NCBI GenBank assembly: GCA_015059425.1
Contig: SVAM01000002.1
Coordinates: forward strand, 85,007 to 149,006
Direction: 5' to 3'
DNA length: 64,000 bases
Origin: Bacillota bacterium
GTDB lineage: Bacteria; Bacillota_I; Bacilli_A; RF39; UBA660
Of this stretch, positions 9,551-20,538 are shown in pieces. A program made the translations under genes and the position numbers. The notes beneath the pieces are model-generated. The model worked only from the letters and a program-made list of their open reading frames with translations. It had not been told where the DNA came from and ran no database searches. Every line of letters starts with the position of its first letter. The first letter of the stretch is position 1.

Positions 9551-10677
9551 TATTCAGATAAGAAATCCTTTAATTTCTTAGCACGTGATGGATGACGTAA
9601 TTTTCTTAAAGCTTTAGCTTCTATTTGACGTATACGTTCACGTGTAACATTAAATCTTTTGCCAACTTCTTCTAAAGTATGACAAGTACCATCAACAAGC
9701 CCAAAACGTAATTCTAATACTTCTTGTTCTCTTTGTTGTAAAGTCATTAATACACTTTTAATTTCCTCTTTTAATATCTCATTAGTAGCATATTCTTCAG
9801 GAGACATACTAGATTCATCTTTAATAAAATCTCCTAAATGTGAATCATCTTCTTCACCAATTGGTGTTTCTAATGATACTGGTTCTTGACTAATTTTAAT
9901 AACTTCTCTTACTTTTTCAACACTAATACCCATTTTTTTAGCTAATTCTTCTTCGCTTGGCTCACGATTTAATTCTAATGTTAATTGTCTTTGAATACGA
10001 GACATTTTATTAATTGTTTCTACCATATGAACTGGTACACGAATAGTACGAGCTTGATCTGCTAAAGCACGAGTTATAGCTTGTCTAATCCACCATGTAG
10101 CATATGTAGAAAATTTATATCCTTTATCGCTATCAAATTTATCTACAGCTTTCATTAAACCAATATTACCCTCTTGAATTAAATCTAAGAAAAGTAACCC
10201 TCTACCAACATATCTTTTAGCTATACTTACAACTAAACGTAAGTTAGATTCTGCAAGCTTATTAATAGCTACTTCATCACCTTGAGCAACTCTTCCGCTT
10301 AATTCTAGTTCTTCTTCTGGGCTTAATAATGATATCCTACCAATTTCTTTTAAATACATACGAACTGGATCATTAATATTTATATCTTTAGTTAATTCGT
10401 TATCATCTAATATAATTGGTTCGTCTTCAATTACTTTAGGAACACCATCTTCGTCTGTAGCTTCTGTTTCATCTGTTACAACTTGAATATCATTTTCCAT
10501 TAAAGTATTATAAATTTCATCTAATGAATCATTATCTACTTCTAAACCTTTTAAAGCATCCGCTAATTGTTCAAAAGTAATATATTTTTTTTCACTACCT
10601 AATACTAATAGTTCATTAATTCTGTCTTCTAATGACTTAATCTCTACTATTTCTTTTACTGTTTCGTTATTTTTCAT
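9550..10677 (-). CDS. rpoD: RNA polymerase primary sigma factor
   Basis: Regions 1.2-4.2 ([57 protein letters not shown]). Confidence 0.97.
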   Translation of the reverse strand: MKNNETVKEIVEIKSLEDRINELLVLGSEKKYITFEQLADALKGLEVDNDSLDEIYNTLMENDIQVVTDETEATDEDGVPKVIEDEPIILDDNELTKDININDPVRMYLKEIGRISLLSPEEELELSGRVAQGDEVAINKLAESNLRLVVSIAKRYVGRGLLFLDLIQEGNIGLMKAVDKFDSDKGYKFSTYATWWIRQAITRALADQARTIRVPVHMVETINKMSRIQRQLTLELNREPSEEELAKKMGISVEKVREVIKISQEPVSLETPIGEEDDSHLGDFIKDESSMSPEEYATNEILKEEIKSVLMTLQQREQEVLELRFGLVDGTCHTLEEVGKRFNVTRERIRQIEAKALRKLRHPSRAKKLKDFLSE

Positions 10678-12418
10678 TACCTACACATCCTTTTTTCAAT
10701 TCAATTAATCTACTCGCTAATTCTAATTTTTTATTATTATCTAGTTCATTTGCTATTTGTTCTTTTAAATTCTTTATTTCATCTTTTAAGAGTATCTTTT
10801 TGGCTGCATCTATATACCCTATAAATATATCCATTGTTAATTCTTCAATATTTATATTTTTAATAATTTCCATAACATCATCATATATATACTCTTTAGT
10901 TTCTATATATGTAATAAATGATGAGATATCTATTTCTTGACGTATGCCATAATAGTAAATAATTTCATTTGCTATACTACGATATTTTTTATTATTAAAA
11001 TATCCTAATTCTTTTTTAAACATTTCTACATATTTACCATCGTTAATCATAAAATATATAATATTTTGAGCAGCAATATCATACTTTGAAAAAGATTTTT
11101 TTTCAAGTACTTTTTCTTTTACCTCTTTTTTTTCTTTAGGCTTAGTAACATTATTCAACTCATTTTTAAGTAAATCAAGTGGAACATCATATTCATCACT
11201 CATTTTTTTAATAGTAATTTCTTTTGTAAGTTCATCATCAATATCTTTAATATTATTAATAATATCTTTAATATAACTTACTAAATCATTTGTTTTAGTT
11301 AAATCTTTATTTTTCTTTAAATATTTTAATTTATAATCCAAAAAACTTATTGGGTTACTTATATTATCTATTATGGCTTCTACACCATTTTTTATGATAT
11401 ATTCATCCGGATCTTTTTCGCCACTTAATCTAACCACTAAAGGATTAATTCCAGCAGCTTCTAAAATGTTGCCGTTTTGATATGTTGCTAAGGCTCCGGC
11501 ATCATCATTATCAAGTAGTAATATTACTTTAGCTCTTAAACTTTTAATAATATTTACTTGATCATTAGTAAGGCTTGTCCCCATAAGTGCCACTACATTT
11601 TTAATACCACTAGCATACATTCTTATAGCATCCATATTACCTTCTACTATAATTACTTCTTTTTTTCTCTGAATTTCTTTTTTTGCGCGATGATAATTAA
11701 ATAATATTTGTCCTTTTTTAAAAATAATTGATTCTTTAGAATTTATATATTTAGCTTGATCACTAGCCTCATAAATACGTCCTGTAAATCCAATAGGTTC
11801 GCCTTCTAAATTATGAATTGGAAATATAATTCTATTCATAAACGTATCATTTATAAACTCGCCATTTCTATTTATTAATCCTAAATTAAGGATTGTTTCT
11901 AAATTATATTTTTTATTAATTAATAAACTATTTAATGAATGTTTGTTGTCTAAAGCTAAACCTATGTCAAATTCTTTTATGGCTTCATCATTTAAATTTC
12001 TTTCATTTAAATAAGTTTTAGCTTTAGCTCCATATTCTGTATTTAAATTATTTTGATAAAATTTTAAAGCTAAATCCATTATTTCATATTCAACTTTATT
12101 ATTTTTTATTTCTTTTTTAGTATTTACACTACCTTTAAAAACTAAACCGCATTTATCTGCAACAATTTTTACAGCTTCCATAAAACTTACTGATTCATAA
12201 TCTTTAACAAAAGTAAAGACATTTCCAGCAGCTCCACATGAAAAACATTTATATATCTGTTTTTCTTCAGATACGCTCATACTAGGAGAGTGATCTTCGT
12301 GAAATGGACATACGCCAAAATAATTTTTCCCTTTTTGCGTTAAAGGAAGATAACTTGATATTACTTGTATGATATTAGCACTAGTTCTAATGTTTTCTAT
12401 TTCTTGTTCATTAGTCAT
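10667..12418 (-). CDS. dnaG: DNA primase
   Basis: [13 protein letters not shown]...[13 protein letters not shown] zinc finger and [16 protein letters not shown]...LLLDNDDAG. Confidence 0.97.
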   Translation of the reverse strand: MTNEQEIENIRTSANIIQVISSYLPLTQKGKNYFGVCPFHEDHSPSMSVSEEKQIYKCFSCGAAGNVFTFVKDYESVSFMEAVKIVADKCGLVFKGSVNTKKEIKNNKVEYEIMDLALKFYQNNLNTEYGAKAKTYLNERNLNDEAIKEFDIGLALDNKHSLNSLLINKKYNLETILNLGLINRNGEFINDTFMNRIIFPIHNLEGEPIGFTGRIYEASDQAKYINSKESIIFKKGQILFNYHRAKKEIQRKKEVIIVEGNMDAIRMYASGIKNVVALMGTSLTNDQVNIIKSLRAKVILLLDNDDAGALATYQNGNILEAAGINPLVVRLSGEKDPDEYIIKNGVEAIIDNISNPISFLDYKLKYLKKNKDLTKTNDLVSYIKDIINNIKDIDDELTKEITIKKMSDEYDVPLDLLKNELNNVTKPKEKKEVKEKVLEKKSFSKYDIAAQNIIYFMINDGKYVEMFKKELGYFNNKKYRSIANEIIYYYGIRQEIDISSFITYIETKEYIYDDVMEIIKNINIEELTMDIFIGYIDAAKKILLKDEIKNLKEQIANELDNNKKLELASRLIELKKGCVGNEK

Positions 12419-12519
12419 ACCAAATCACCTCATTTTTTTCATTCTAAGTATATTTATTACCTTTTAAAGCCTTATTTCCTTTAAAAAAAGCAATTTTCTT
12501 TAAAAAAACTACTTTTTTC

Positions 12520-13059
12520 TCACTTTTTTACTATATTTTCTATATTTTTAAGCTTTCCATAGTATATAGTTTGAGTATTTTGGTTATTGTAAGTACAAGT
12601 TATTAAGGTAATCATATTATCAAATCCTTCCTTAATATATAAACTTCCTGTCTTATTTTGATATTCAATTTCTTGTATTTCATATTCATATTTAAAACTA
12701 TTAAAATATAAATAAATGGTATCATTAGTTTTTAATTTATATAAATTTTTAAAATAAGCATTCTTCCCGTTACCGGAATGCGCTGCTAAAATAACATTAC
12801 TTTTAGCTTTACCAGGAAATATGCTGTTTTTATGAACTAAAATATTACTATCTACATTATTATTAATGTTTTTTATTTCATAAATTTCTCTTTTTAAATT
12901 TATTTTAGGTATTTCAATTATGGCATAATAATCATTATTTAATAATTTATTATTAACTGCTACTTCATAATTATTTTGATTTATTTTAAATTTAACAAAT
13001 GTATATAAAGATATAACAATAGATACTATAATTAAAAATACACCTATTTTAATCTTCAT
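12520..13059 (-). CDS. Sortase-like transpeptidase with non-canonical Arg position
   Basis: AAHSGNGKNAYFKNLYKL and TLITCT motifs. Start chosen at internal ATG 13059 (MKIKIGVFLIIV), overlapping the adhesin stop; the ORF track extends to 13110. Confidence 0.8.
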   Translation of the reverse strand: MKIKIGVFLIIVSIVISLYTFVKFKINQNNYEVAVNNKLLNNDYYAIIEIPKINLKREIYEIKNINNNVDSNILVHKNSIFPGKAKSNVILAAHSGNGKNAYFKNLYKLKTNDTIYLYFNSFKYEYEIQEIEYQNKTGSLYIKEGFDNMITLITCTYNNQNTQTIYYGKLKNIENIVKK

Positions 13060-15634
13060 TACAAATAAATATACCAACCAAAAGAATAAAAATACTAAAT
13101 ATAAACCCAATTAAAAATTCATTAACACCGGTTTTAGGAACTTCTATTTTAGTTCTATCTATTAATGTTATAGTACTTTTTATATTATCTTTAACTTCTA
13201 AAGTTATTTCAGTACCAGTTAATTCTTTATTTTCTGATAGTAGTTCTTTTATAAAATATTTTCCAACATTTATATTATCAATTTCAAGTTTCCCATCATT
13301 ATCAGTATATACTTCTTTAATTAATTCTTTATTTTTATCATATATTCCTATTTTAATATTAGCAAGATACTCACTAGTTAGATAATCTACTTTAAGTATT
13401 TTAACTGAACCTTTTTTCATTTCATTATAAATATTTACTTCTGAATCAATTTTATTAGAAACAATAACTTCATACTCATTTTTGTTTAATTGATAATTAT
13501 CAAGGGTACTTAAAACTTTTACATAATAAGTTCCAGTATTTAAATTATTTATCATTACCAAACCATTTTCATCTGTATACAATTCATTTATTAAATTTTT
13601 ATTACTATCATATAAACCAACTAAAATATCTTTTAAAGTGCTATTTGATTCTATATCTAAGGCATTAATAATTAAATTACCGGTTAAATGCTTCTTTTCA
13701 ATATTTAATTCTATTTGCTCATCAACCTTTGTAACGCTAAAAAATAAATCAGTATTTAAAACTTCATAATTAGTGGATGATTTAATTTCAATAATTTTAT
13801 AATTACCGTATGGAATATTATATATTTTAATTACACCATTTTTACTTTCAAAAATATCATTGTCTTTATAACTATAAAAATTATTGGTATAAGTATTTAA
13901 AATTTTTATAGCAACTTCATCTTTTATTATTTCATTAGTTTCTTTATCTTTAAAAGTTACTTTTAAATCACTCGTAATTACATCATTTTTAAACTCCAAT
14001 TCACTTTCTTCCTTATCTTTATTAATATATAAACTTATAGTATTATTAGTATTTTTATATCCAGTAGGTGGTATAATTTGTTCTATTTTATATTTTCCAT
14101 AGGGTATATTATTTAATTCTAAAACACCATTGTAAGTTTTAAATGTAATATCATTATTTATGGAGTAATAGCTATTAGTTAAAGTATCATATAGTTTAAA
14201 ATATGAATCTTTTTTAATCAATTCTTTAGTATTTTTATCTATGTTAATTAATTTAAGATTACCTGTTATTTGATTGCTTTCAACAATAATACTTTCATAT
14301 TCATTATATTTATCATCAATAGTTATTAGAGTATCATCTGCTAAATTATAACCTTTAGTCCCATCTTTATGAACTATTTTATATGTGCCATATACTAAAT
14401 CAATATTAGTCTTACCATATTCATCAGTACTTATTGTACCAACTAATTTATTATTAGATGTATTATATATTTTAAATGTAGCGTTATTTTCATTTTTAAT
14501 TTTACCATTAACATCTTTAATATATTTTTCAATATTAACTCTTTTAGTAGCTAGACTACTTACTACTTTTAATTCTAAATCAGCACTATTTATTTCAAAA
14601 GGTACTTTTTCTTTATTTATTTGATAACCATATGTACTAGAAATTTGTTTCAAATAATATTTTCCTGGAGGTATTTCATTTATAGTTGCACTATTATTAG
14701 TTCCGATAATCAAATGTTTATATAAAGTTCCATTCTCTTTATAAATGCCAAATTTATTGCCACTTAAAGAAAAATCAGTTTTAACTTCGCTTGCATTAAC
14801 TATTTTTAAATTTGGATTTTTAACATTTACATAAGTATACCCAATAGGCATACTTATAAAACCTCTACAAATTAAAGAATTATCTTTATCATAAAATATT
14901 TTAGGAAGCTTGAGTGATTCCCCATCTTTCTTTTGAAATTTAATTAAGTAATTACCAGCAGTATCAAAAGATAACTTTAATTTATTATCAACAATTTCAT
15001 AATTAATATTTTTATTACAAATTATTGGGTTATATAAATCTAAAACTTTGTTTTTGTCTTCTAATACCAATTCTTGATTTAGTTTTAAAACATAATCCGG
15101 GTTATTTGTATCATACGTTTTATTCAAAAAGGATGGCATAATATACATTTTTTCTACATCTTCTTTTATAGTTTTTATTTCATCTGTATATAAATTTATA
15201 CTGTTATTATTTGCGTCAACAAAATATATTTCTTCATTTTCCTCTAATAAATATTCCCAAATTATAAACTGAGTTGCAATATACCACTTTATATCTGTTC
15301 TATCTTTAAATTTATAGCCATAAAACATAAGATATTTTAAATATATCCATTCTTCATTTGCTAAGTTAATATCAATTTTTTCTACATCTGTATAAATAGT
15401 ATAAGATTTAGTATTAATATTATCATAAGGTTTTAAAGAATATGCTAGTTCATTTTCTTTTTCATATATTAATTTATACATATTAAAAATTTCATTATTA
15501 CTAGCAGTTTTTATATTTATTCTTATATTAGGTATTTGTTCTTCAATTTTAATGTTACCAGTTAAGGCTTTAGTACTATTTAAACATATAAAAAATAATA
15601 GTATAAATAATATTAATTTTAAAAATCTTTTCAT
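13049..15634 (-). CDS. Cell-wall-anchored Cna-B repeat adhesin with TQXA/thioester-like N-domain, VPKTG sorting signal
   Basis: Signal peptide, WYIATQFIIWE motif, repeated Cna-B-like modules, C-terminal VPKTG + TM + short charged tail. Confidence 0.85.
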   Translation of the reverse strand: MKRFLKLILFILLFFICLNSTKALTGNIKIEEQIPNIRINIKTASNNEIFNMYKLIYEKENELAYSLKPYDNINTKSYTIYTDVEKIDINLANEEWIYLKYLMFYGYKFKDRTDIKWYIATQFIIWEYLLEENEEIYFVDANNNSINLYTDEIKTIKEDVEKMYIMPSFLNKTYDTNNPDYVLKLNQELVLEDKNKVLDLYNPIICNKNINYEIVDNKLKLSFDTAGNYLIKFQKKDGESLKLPKIFYDKDNSLICRGFISMPIGYTYVNVKNPNLKIVNASEVKTDFSLSGNKFGIYKENGTLYKHLIIGTNNSATINEIPPGKYYLKQISSTYGYQINKEKVPFEINSADLELKVVSSLATKRVNIEKYIKDVNGKIKNENNATFKIYNTSNNKLVGTISTDEYGKTNIDLVYGTYKIVHKDGTKGYNLADDTLITIDDKYNEYESIIVESNQITGNLKLINIDKNTKELIKKDSYFKLYDTLTNSYYSINNDITFKTYNGVLELNNIPYGKYKIEQIIPPTGYKNTNNTISLYINKDKEESELEFKNDVITSDLKVTFKDKETNEIIKDEVAIKILNTYTNNFYSYKDNDIFESKNGVIKIYNIPYGNYKIIEIKSSTNYEVLNTDLFFSVTKVDEQIELNIEKKHLTGNLIINALDIESNSTLKDILVGLYDSNKNLINELYTDENGLVMINNLNTGTYYVKVLSTLDNYQLNKNEYEVIVSNKIDSEVNIYNEMKKGSVKILKVDYLTSEYLANIKIGIYDKNKELIKEVYTDNDGKLEIDNINVGKYFIKELLSENKELTGTEITLEVKDNIKSTITLIDRTKIEVPKTGVNEFLIGFIFSIFILLVGIFICNED

Positions 15635-15657
15635 TTATTCCTTTCTAAGGCATAAGA

Positions 15658-15700
15658 AAACTCGTAAAGTATTCTTTAGAATAATAAACTTTACGAGTGA
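15658..15700 (-). terminator. Rho-independent terminator downstream of rnfD-like gene
   Basis: ACTCGTAAAGT...ACTTTACGAGT inverted repeat followed by TTTTCTT on minus strand. Confidence 0.6.
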
Positions 15701-15752
15701 ACGTATATAATATAACATATTAATTTAGTTAAGTAAATACATCTTTATTTAA

Positions 15753-16637
15753 TTAAGCATTATAATAATCTTTATTAACAATTTTATTTATTAACGGAAT
15801 GGATAAACTTGCCAATAATATTGCCATATATGAAGCTTCATAGGCATTAAATATACTAATAATACCAGTTAAAAATCCTATAATAATTCCATATATAATC
15901 ATACCTTTTTGAGTGTTAGGTGTATAAACATCTGTTGCAATAAATACAAAACCAAAATATATAGTACCATTTAATATAGTATTTATAAATTGATAATCTT
16001 TAAATAGAAATAAATATATAAAACTTATTGTTATAAAAGTCAAAGATGAAATTATAGGAATTATTTTTTTATAAAATTTATTTAATGATAATATTATAAA
16101 ACTTATAATAAGAAACAATAAACTAGTGGTTGCTATTCCACCTATTCCATAACCCATAAAAATATCAAACATTCCATAATCAAATTTATTTAATTTTTCA
16201 GCAATATTCATATAAGAATAAGAATTAATTAATAAAGATAATATTAATAATAATCTTGTAAATGCCATAATATTAAATCCAAATTTATTATATAAATATT
16301 TAGCAATAAATAAAGACACAAATAAAAGTATCGGATAAATAATCATATTAGTATTAATAGAAATAGTTAAAGATATTATTAAACAAGTTAAAATATTTTC
16401 TTTTTTAGGTTCTGTATATATTAATGATATTAATACACCAATAATAATACTTATTAGATAAAAATATATAGGAATAAAAATATTTTTAAAATTAATTAAA
16501 TCATTTCTATATAATAATATTCCATTTTTATAAATTCCAAATAATATAAGTGGAATTAAAGCTATAAAATAAGTATTTATTAAATTATTTTTACTCTTTT
16601 TGTAATGCAAATATGGAATTTTATTCATTGCTATCAC
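15753..16637 (-). CDS. RnfD/NqrB-like membrane protein
   Basis: Polytopic; GYGIGGIATTSLL and GFVFIATDVYTPNTQKGMIIYGIIIGFLTG resemble the RnfD core. Confidence 0.75.
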   Translation of the reverse strand: MIAMNKIPYLHYKKSKNNLINTYFIALIPLILFGIYKNGILLYRNDLINFKNIFIPIYFYLISIIIGVLISLIYTEPKKENILTCLIISLTISINTNMIIYPILLFVSLFIAKYLYNKFGFNIMAFTRLLLILSLLINSYSYMNIAEKLNKFDYGMFDIFMGYGIGGIATTSLLFLIISFIILSLNKFYKKIIPIISSLTFITISFIYLFLFKDYQFINTILNGTIYFGFVFIATDVYTPNTQKGMIIYGIIIGFLTGIISIFNAYEASYMAILLASLSIPLINKIVNKDYYNA

Positions 16638-17775
16638 CTTTTAAATATTTATTAAAGTTTATGTTTGCTGGACAAATATATGAACATAAACCGCATTTTA
16701 AACATTTATCTATTATTTTCTTTTTATAATTCTTTTTATTTAATAGAAGTGGATTTATATTGACAGGACAAATACTTGAACAAGCACCACAATTAATACA
16801 TTTATATTCCTTTTGAATTTCTCTATTTTTCATTATTAAAATACTATTTATATCTTCTGTAATAACAAAATTATTAATATTAATATTATTTCCTTGCATT
16901 AAACCATTTGCAATATAAATAACTTCATCTTTAGTTTCAATTAAATTAGATATTACTTCATTAGCTTCAGTACCAATCTTAACTTTAATAACACTAGGAT
17001 TAATAATACCATCACCAGTTATAGTAATTAATTTATTAGTAACTAACCTATTTCTCTTAATTAAATTATATATATTGTAAAATTTACTAGCTTTTATAAT
17101 TATAGTTTCGTTTTCTTCTAAGTTTAAATGTCTTAATAAAAATTGTTCTTTACCAATTAAATACAAATTAGGTTCTACTTCAATAGTAATATTTGGATAC
17201 ATACCTAAATTACTCATTAATTTATTAATATTCTCGCTATTAATAGTTTTAACTGCAATAATTATTTTATCTAATTTATATACTTTTGAAATCTTATCTA
17301 ATAATTCTAAGAATCCTTCATAATATAAAAATAAATAAAAACTTTCTGATAATACATAAGGTTCATCATCTATACAATTTAATACTAAGTTTTTCTTATC
17401 TTTAAAATCTAATTTAAAATTAGATAATAAAATACTATCAAATGTTTCTTTTTTTATTTTGTTCAAACTACGCTTAGTAGATGCTTCTACAATAGTTTTT
17501 TCTTTATAATCATTAATAATTTCTATAGCATCATATATTCCATCAATTGTATTTACTTTTTTAATACTACTAACTTTACCAGATATAGTAGAATTTACTA
17601 TATCATTTGGATATTCTATTATTGATGTGCCAATACTTACTCTTTCATTATTATGAATTAATATATTAGCGTTTTCTTTAATTGGAATATATATCTTTTC
17701 TGGTTTATCAAAATTTAAAACATTACTTGAAACTAAAATATTAGGATTAACTTCAATTTCTATTAACTTTTGCAT
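16621..17775 (-). CDS. RnfC-like electron transport protein, two 4Fe-4S motifs
   Basis: Barrel-sandwich-like SGKVSSIKKV and CINCGACSSICPVNINP...CLKCGLCSYICPANINF. Confidence 0.8.
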   Translation of the reverse strand: MQKLIEIEVNPNILVSSNVLNFDKPEKIYIPIKENANILIHNNERVSIGTSIIEYPNDIVNSTISGKVSSIKKVNTIDGIYDAIEIINDYKEKTIVEASTKRSLNKIKKETFDSILLSNFKLDFKDKKNLVLNCIDDEPYVLSESFYLFLYYEGFLELLDKISKVYKLDKIIIAVKTINSENINKLMSNLGMYPNITIEVEPNLYLIGKEQFLLRHLNLEENETIIIKASKFYNIYNLIKRNRLVTNKLITITGDGIINPSVIKVKIGTEANEVISNLIETKDEVIYIANGLMQGNNININNFVITEDINSILIMKNREIQKEYKCINCGACSSICPVNINPLLLNKKNYKKKIIDKCLKCGLCSYICPANINFNKYLKGDSNE

Positions 17776-17823
17776 AATACCACCTTTTAATAATTATACA
17801 ATAAAAAAAGAACAAAAGATATT

Positions 17824-19605
17824 CTATTTATTAATTTTTTGCTCTTTTAAATTATTTAAATATTCTTTTAAATTAATGGCAACACTTTCTGGTAATATTT
17901 TAGTTAACTCTTCAATACTTGCATTACGTATTTTATTTACACTACCAAAAGTTTTTATAAGCTCTTTTTTACGTTTAGTACCAATACCTTCTATATTATC
18001 AAGAACACTTGAAATAGCCCCTTTACTTCTTATTGTTCTATGATAATTAATTGTATATCTATGTACTTCATCTTGCATCCTAGTTAAATAATGAAATAAT
18101 GGAGAATTCTTATCTATTTCTAAAGTATTATATCCTAAACTATCAATTAAATCATTAGTTCTGTGTTTATCATTTTTTCTTAAACCACATACTCTAATAT
18201 TTATATTTAAATCATTTAATATGTTTAAACAAGCATTTATTTGGTTTATGCCACCATCTACAATAATTAAATCAGGAAGTTCTGTTTTTTCTACTAATGC
18301 TCTATAATATCTACGATATATAACCTCTTCCATGGTATGATAATCATCGTTTTTATCTAAACTTATTTTATATTTTCTATATTCTTTTTTAGCAGGTTTT
18401 CCGTTTTTAAATACTACCATACAACTTACTGTAAATTCACCAAAAAGATTGGAATTATCAAATAAATCTACTCTATCTAACTTTTTTAAGCCTAAAAGTT
18501 CTTTTAATTCATTATTTGCCAGTTCAGTTTTTTCTTCATCTTTTTCTATTATTTCAAGTTCATTTTCTAAATTAATTTTAGCATTCATACAAGCCATATC
18601 AAGTAGATTCTTTTTCTTTCCCTTAATCGGCACTATAAAAGAAGTCTTAACTATTTCGCTTAATATATCTTTATTTATATCACTAGTACATAGTATTTCT
18701 TTAGGTACTTCATGTCTACTATAAAAGTTCATTATGTAATAATCAAGTTCATCATTATAATCACTTATAGTAGGTAATATATCAGTATGGCCCCCTACCA
18801 TTCTACCATTACGTAAGAAAAGGATTTGAACGCTTAAATGACCTTTATCAAAATAATATCCAATTACATCTCTATTAACATAATCATGTAATTCCATCTT
18901 TTGTTTATCTAATATAATTGAAATGTAATTTAATTCTTTTTTTAATTCTAATGCCATTTCAAAGTTTAAATTATTGCTATACATTTTTATTTTTTCTAGT
19001 ATTTTGTTTTTAAGTATTTCTCCATTACCACGAAGGAATGCTAGAATTTCCTGCTCCATTGCTTGTAATTTTTCTTGATTAACATTATGCTCACAATATC
19101 CTAAACATTCCCCAATATGATAATATAAACAAACTTTTTTGGGCATATGTTCACACTTTTTTAAAGGATATAATCTATTTATTAAAGATACTATTCTTCT
19201 AGCAGCATAAGCATTGGGATATGGCCCAAATAACATTTTTTTATCACTTTTTTTAATATTTAAATAACGTGATACTTGCAATCTTGGATAGGGTTTATTA
19301 ATATATTCGATATAAGGATAACTTTTATCATCTTTAAGTAAAATATTATATTTAGGATCATAATGTTTAATTAAATTAAATTCTAGTAAAAATGCTTCTA
19401 ATTCGGAATTAGCAACAATATATTCAAAATCAGCAATTTCACTAACCATTTTAGCAGTTTTACCAGTATGTGGTCTATTAAAGTAAGAATTGACTCTTTT
19501 ATTTAAATCTTTAGCTTTACCTACATATATAATAACACCATCACTATTTTTCATTTGATAAGAGCCTGGTAAATGTGGTATTAATTTTAACTTCTCCTTA
19601 AACAT
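17824..19605 (-). CDS. uvrC: Excinuclease ABC subunit C
   Basis: GIY-YIG N-term (PGSYQMKNSDGVIIYVGKAKDLNKRV), UVR motif, C-terminal HhH. Confidence 0.97.
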   Translation of the reverse strand: MFKEKLKLIPHLPGSYQMKNSDGVIIYVGKAKDLNKRVNSYFNRPHTGKTAKMVSEIADFEYIVANSELEAFLLEFNLIKHYDPKYNILLKDDKSYPYIEYINKPYPRLQVSRYLNIKKSDKKMLFGPYPNAYAARRIVSLINRLYPLKKCEHMPKKVCLYYHIGECLGYCEHNVNQEKLQAMEQEILAFLRGNGEILKNKILEKIKMYSNNLNFEMALELKKELNYISIILDKQKMELHDYVNRDVIGYYFDKGHLSVQILFLRNGRMVGGHTDILPTISDYNDELDYYIMNFYSRHEVPKEILCTSDINKDILSEIVKTSFIVPIKGKKKNLLDMACMNAKINLENELEIIEKDEEKTELANNELKELLGLKKLDRVDLFDNSNLFGEFTVSCMVVFKNGKPAKKEYRKYKISLDKNDDYHTMEEVIYRRYYRALVEKTELPDLIIVDGGINQINACLNILNDLNINIRVCGLRKNDKHRTNDLIDSLGYNTLEIDKNSPLFHYLTRMQDEVHRYTINYHRTIRSKGAISSVLDNIEGIGTKRKKELIKTFGSVNKIRNASIEELTKILPESVAINLKEYLNNLKEQKINK

Positions 19606-19664
19606 AATTTCTCACCTATTTAATATTATACTACAAATTATTTATTTTTTAAGATATAATTAGT

Positions 19665-20030
19665 ATGGTGTTTATTATGAAATTAATTAACGAAACTATA
19701 ATTGAAATTAAAAAATCAAAATTTATAGGTTTATATTATGAAGTAAGTTCTTTAGAAGAAGTTAAAATAATACTTAATGATTTAAAAAAGGAACATAAAA
19801 AAGCTAAACATTTCCCTTATGCTTATAAAATTGATAATAATATAAAAAAAACTGATGATAAAGAACCATCAGGTACAGCCGGAATGCCTATTTTAAATAT
19901 AATTGAAAAAAATAATTTAAATAATACTCTTATTGTTATAATAAGATACTTTGGTGGTATTAAACTTGGTGCTGGAGGACTTCTTAGAGCTTATTCAAAT
20001 GCTGCTAAGGAAGCAGTTAGAATTATTTAG
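19665..20030 (+). CDS. YigZ/IMPACT (UPF0029) family, N-terminal domain only
   Basis: KSKFIGLYYEV, DDKEPSGTAGMPIL, RYFGGIKLGAGGLLRAYSNAAKEA; 121 aa. Confidence 0.85.
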   Translation: MVFIMKLINETIIEIKKSKFIGLYYEVSSLEEVKIILNDLKKEHKKAKHFPYAYKIDNNIKKTDDKEPSGTAGMPILNIIEKNNLNNTLIVIIRYFGGIKLGAGGLLRAYSNAAKEAVRII

Positions 20031-20157
20031 TCGCTGAAGTTTTTTCAGCTTCTTTTTTTACTATACTATAATTGCCAATTATAAATCCAGTTGCTATACA
20101 TACTCCTAAAAATAACACTAATAAAATTGCAAGCTTTTCAGCAAATTTTCTATTCAT
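20023..20157 (-). CDS. Small single-TM protein, 44 aa (not in ORF track)
   Basis: MNRKFAEKLAILLVLFLGVCIATGFIIGNYSIVKKEAEKTSATK with AGGTGAT SD. Confidence 0.55.
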   Translation of the reverse strand: MNRKFAEKLAILLVLFLGVCIATGFIIGNYSIVKKEAEKTSATK

Positions 20158-20294
20158 ATTTATCACCTACTATTAATAGTATAGCAAAAAATTATAAATT
20201 AACAATAAAATTATTTTATTTTTTATACAACAATGTCAAAATTTGTCGAACGCTTTTTCTTGATATTTTTATATTTTGTTTTTACAATATTAAC

Positions 20295-20500
20295 TTGAGC
20301 GTTAGGGCTAATGTCTGCCTAATCATAACTACTTGTTTTACTATCTTTACTCCTTGGGGTTTTGGTTAGTATAAAGGAGTGTGATATGATGAAGGTTCAG
20401 TTAAGAGTAATCTTACCTAGAATATTAAAAAAGACGTTGGTCATTACAATCAACGTCAACTTTCGAAGAAAGTAGGCATTAGATTGCAGCCTAACGCTCT
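20295..20500 (+). ncRNA. Structured toxin-encoding mRNA of a putative type I TA locus (3' end approximate)
   Basis: Promoter TTGATA (20260-20265)-N17-TACAAT (20283-20288). 5' GAGCGTTAGG (20297-20306) is complementary to 3' CCTAACGCTC (20490-20499). ACTCCTT (20349-20355) pairs with the SD-containing AAGGAGT (20374-20380). Confidence 0.65.
20386..20475 (+). CDS. Putative type I toxin peptide, 29 aa, basic/amphipathic
   Basis: MMKVQLRVILPRILKKTLVITINVNFRRK with AAAGGAG SD. Confidence 0.6.
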   Translation: MMKVQLRVILPRILKKTLVITINVNFRRK

Positions 20501-20503
20501 ACC
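20427..20503 (-). ncRNA. Putative cis-antisense antitoxin RNA (about 77 nt)
   Basis: Minus promoter TTGTAT (20533-20538)-N17-TAAAAT (20510-20515); terminator GACGTTG...CAACGTC (20433-20457) followed by T6 (20427-20432 on minus). Confidence 0.65.
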
Positions 20504-20538
20504 TATTTAATTTTAACATATTTAAACATATAATACAA

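Noticed and set aside
20297-20499. 6S RNA interpretation of the long paired-end structured RNA
   Set aside because: Paired ends and ~200-nt size fit loosely, but the SD-ORF, SD-sequestering hairpin and a dedicated antisense promoter/terminator fit a type I TA better. An Rfam scan is needed to be sure.
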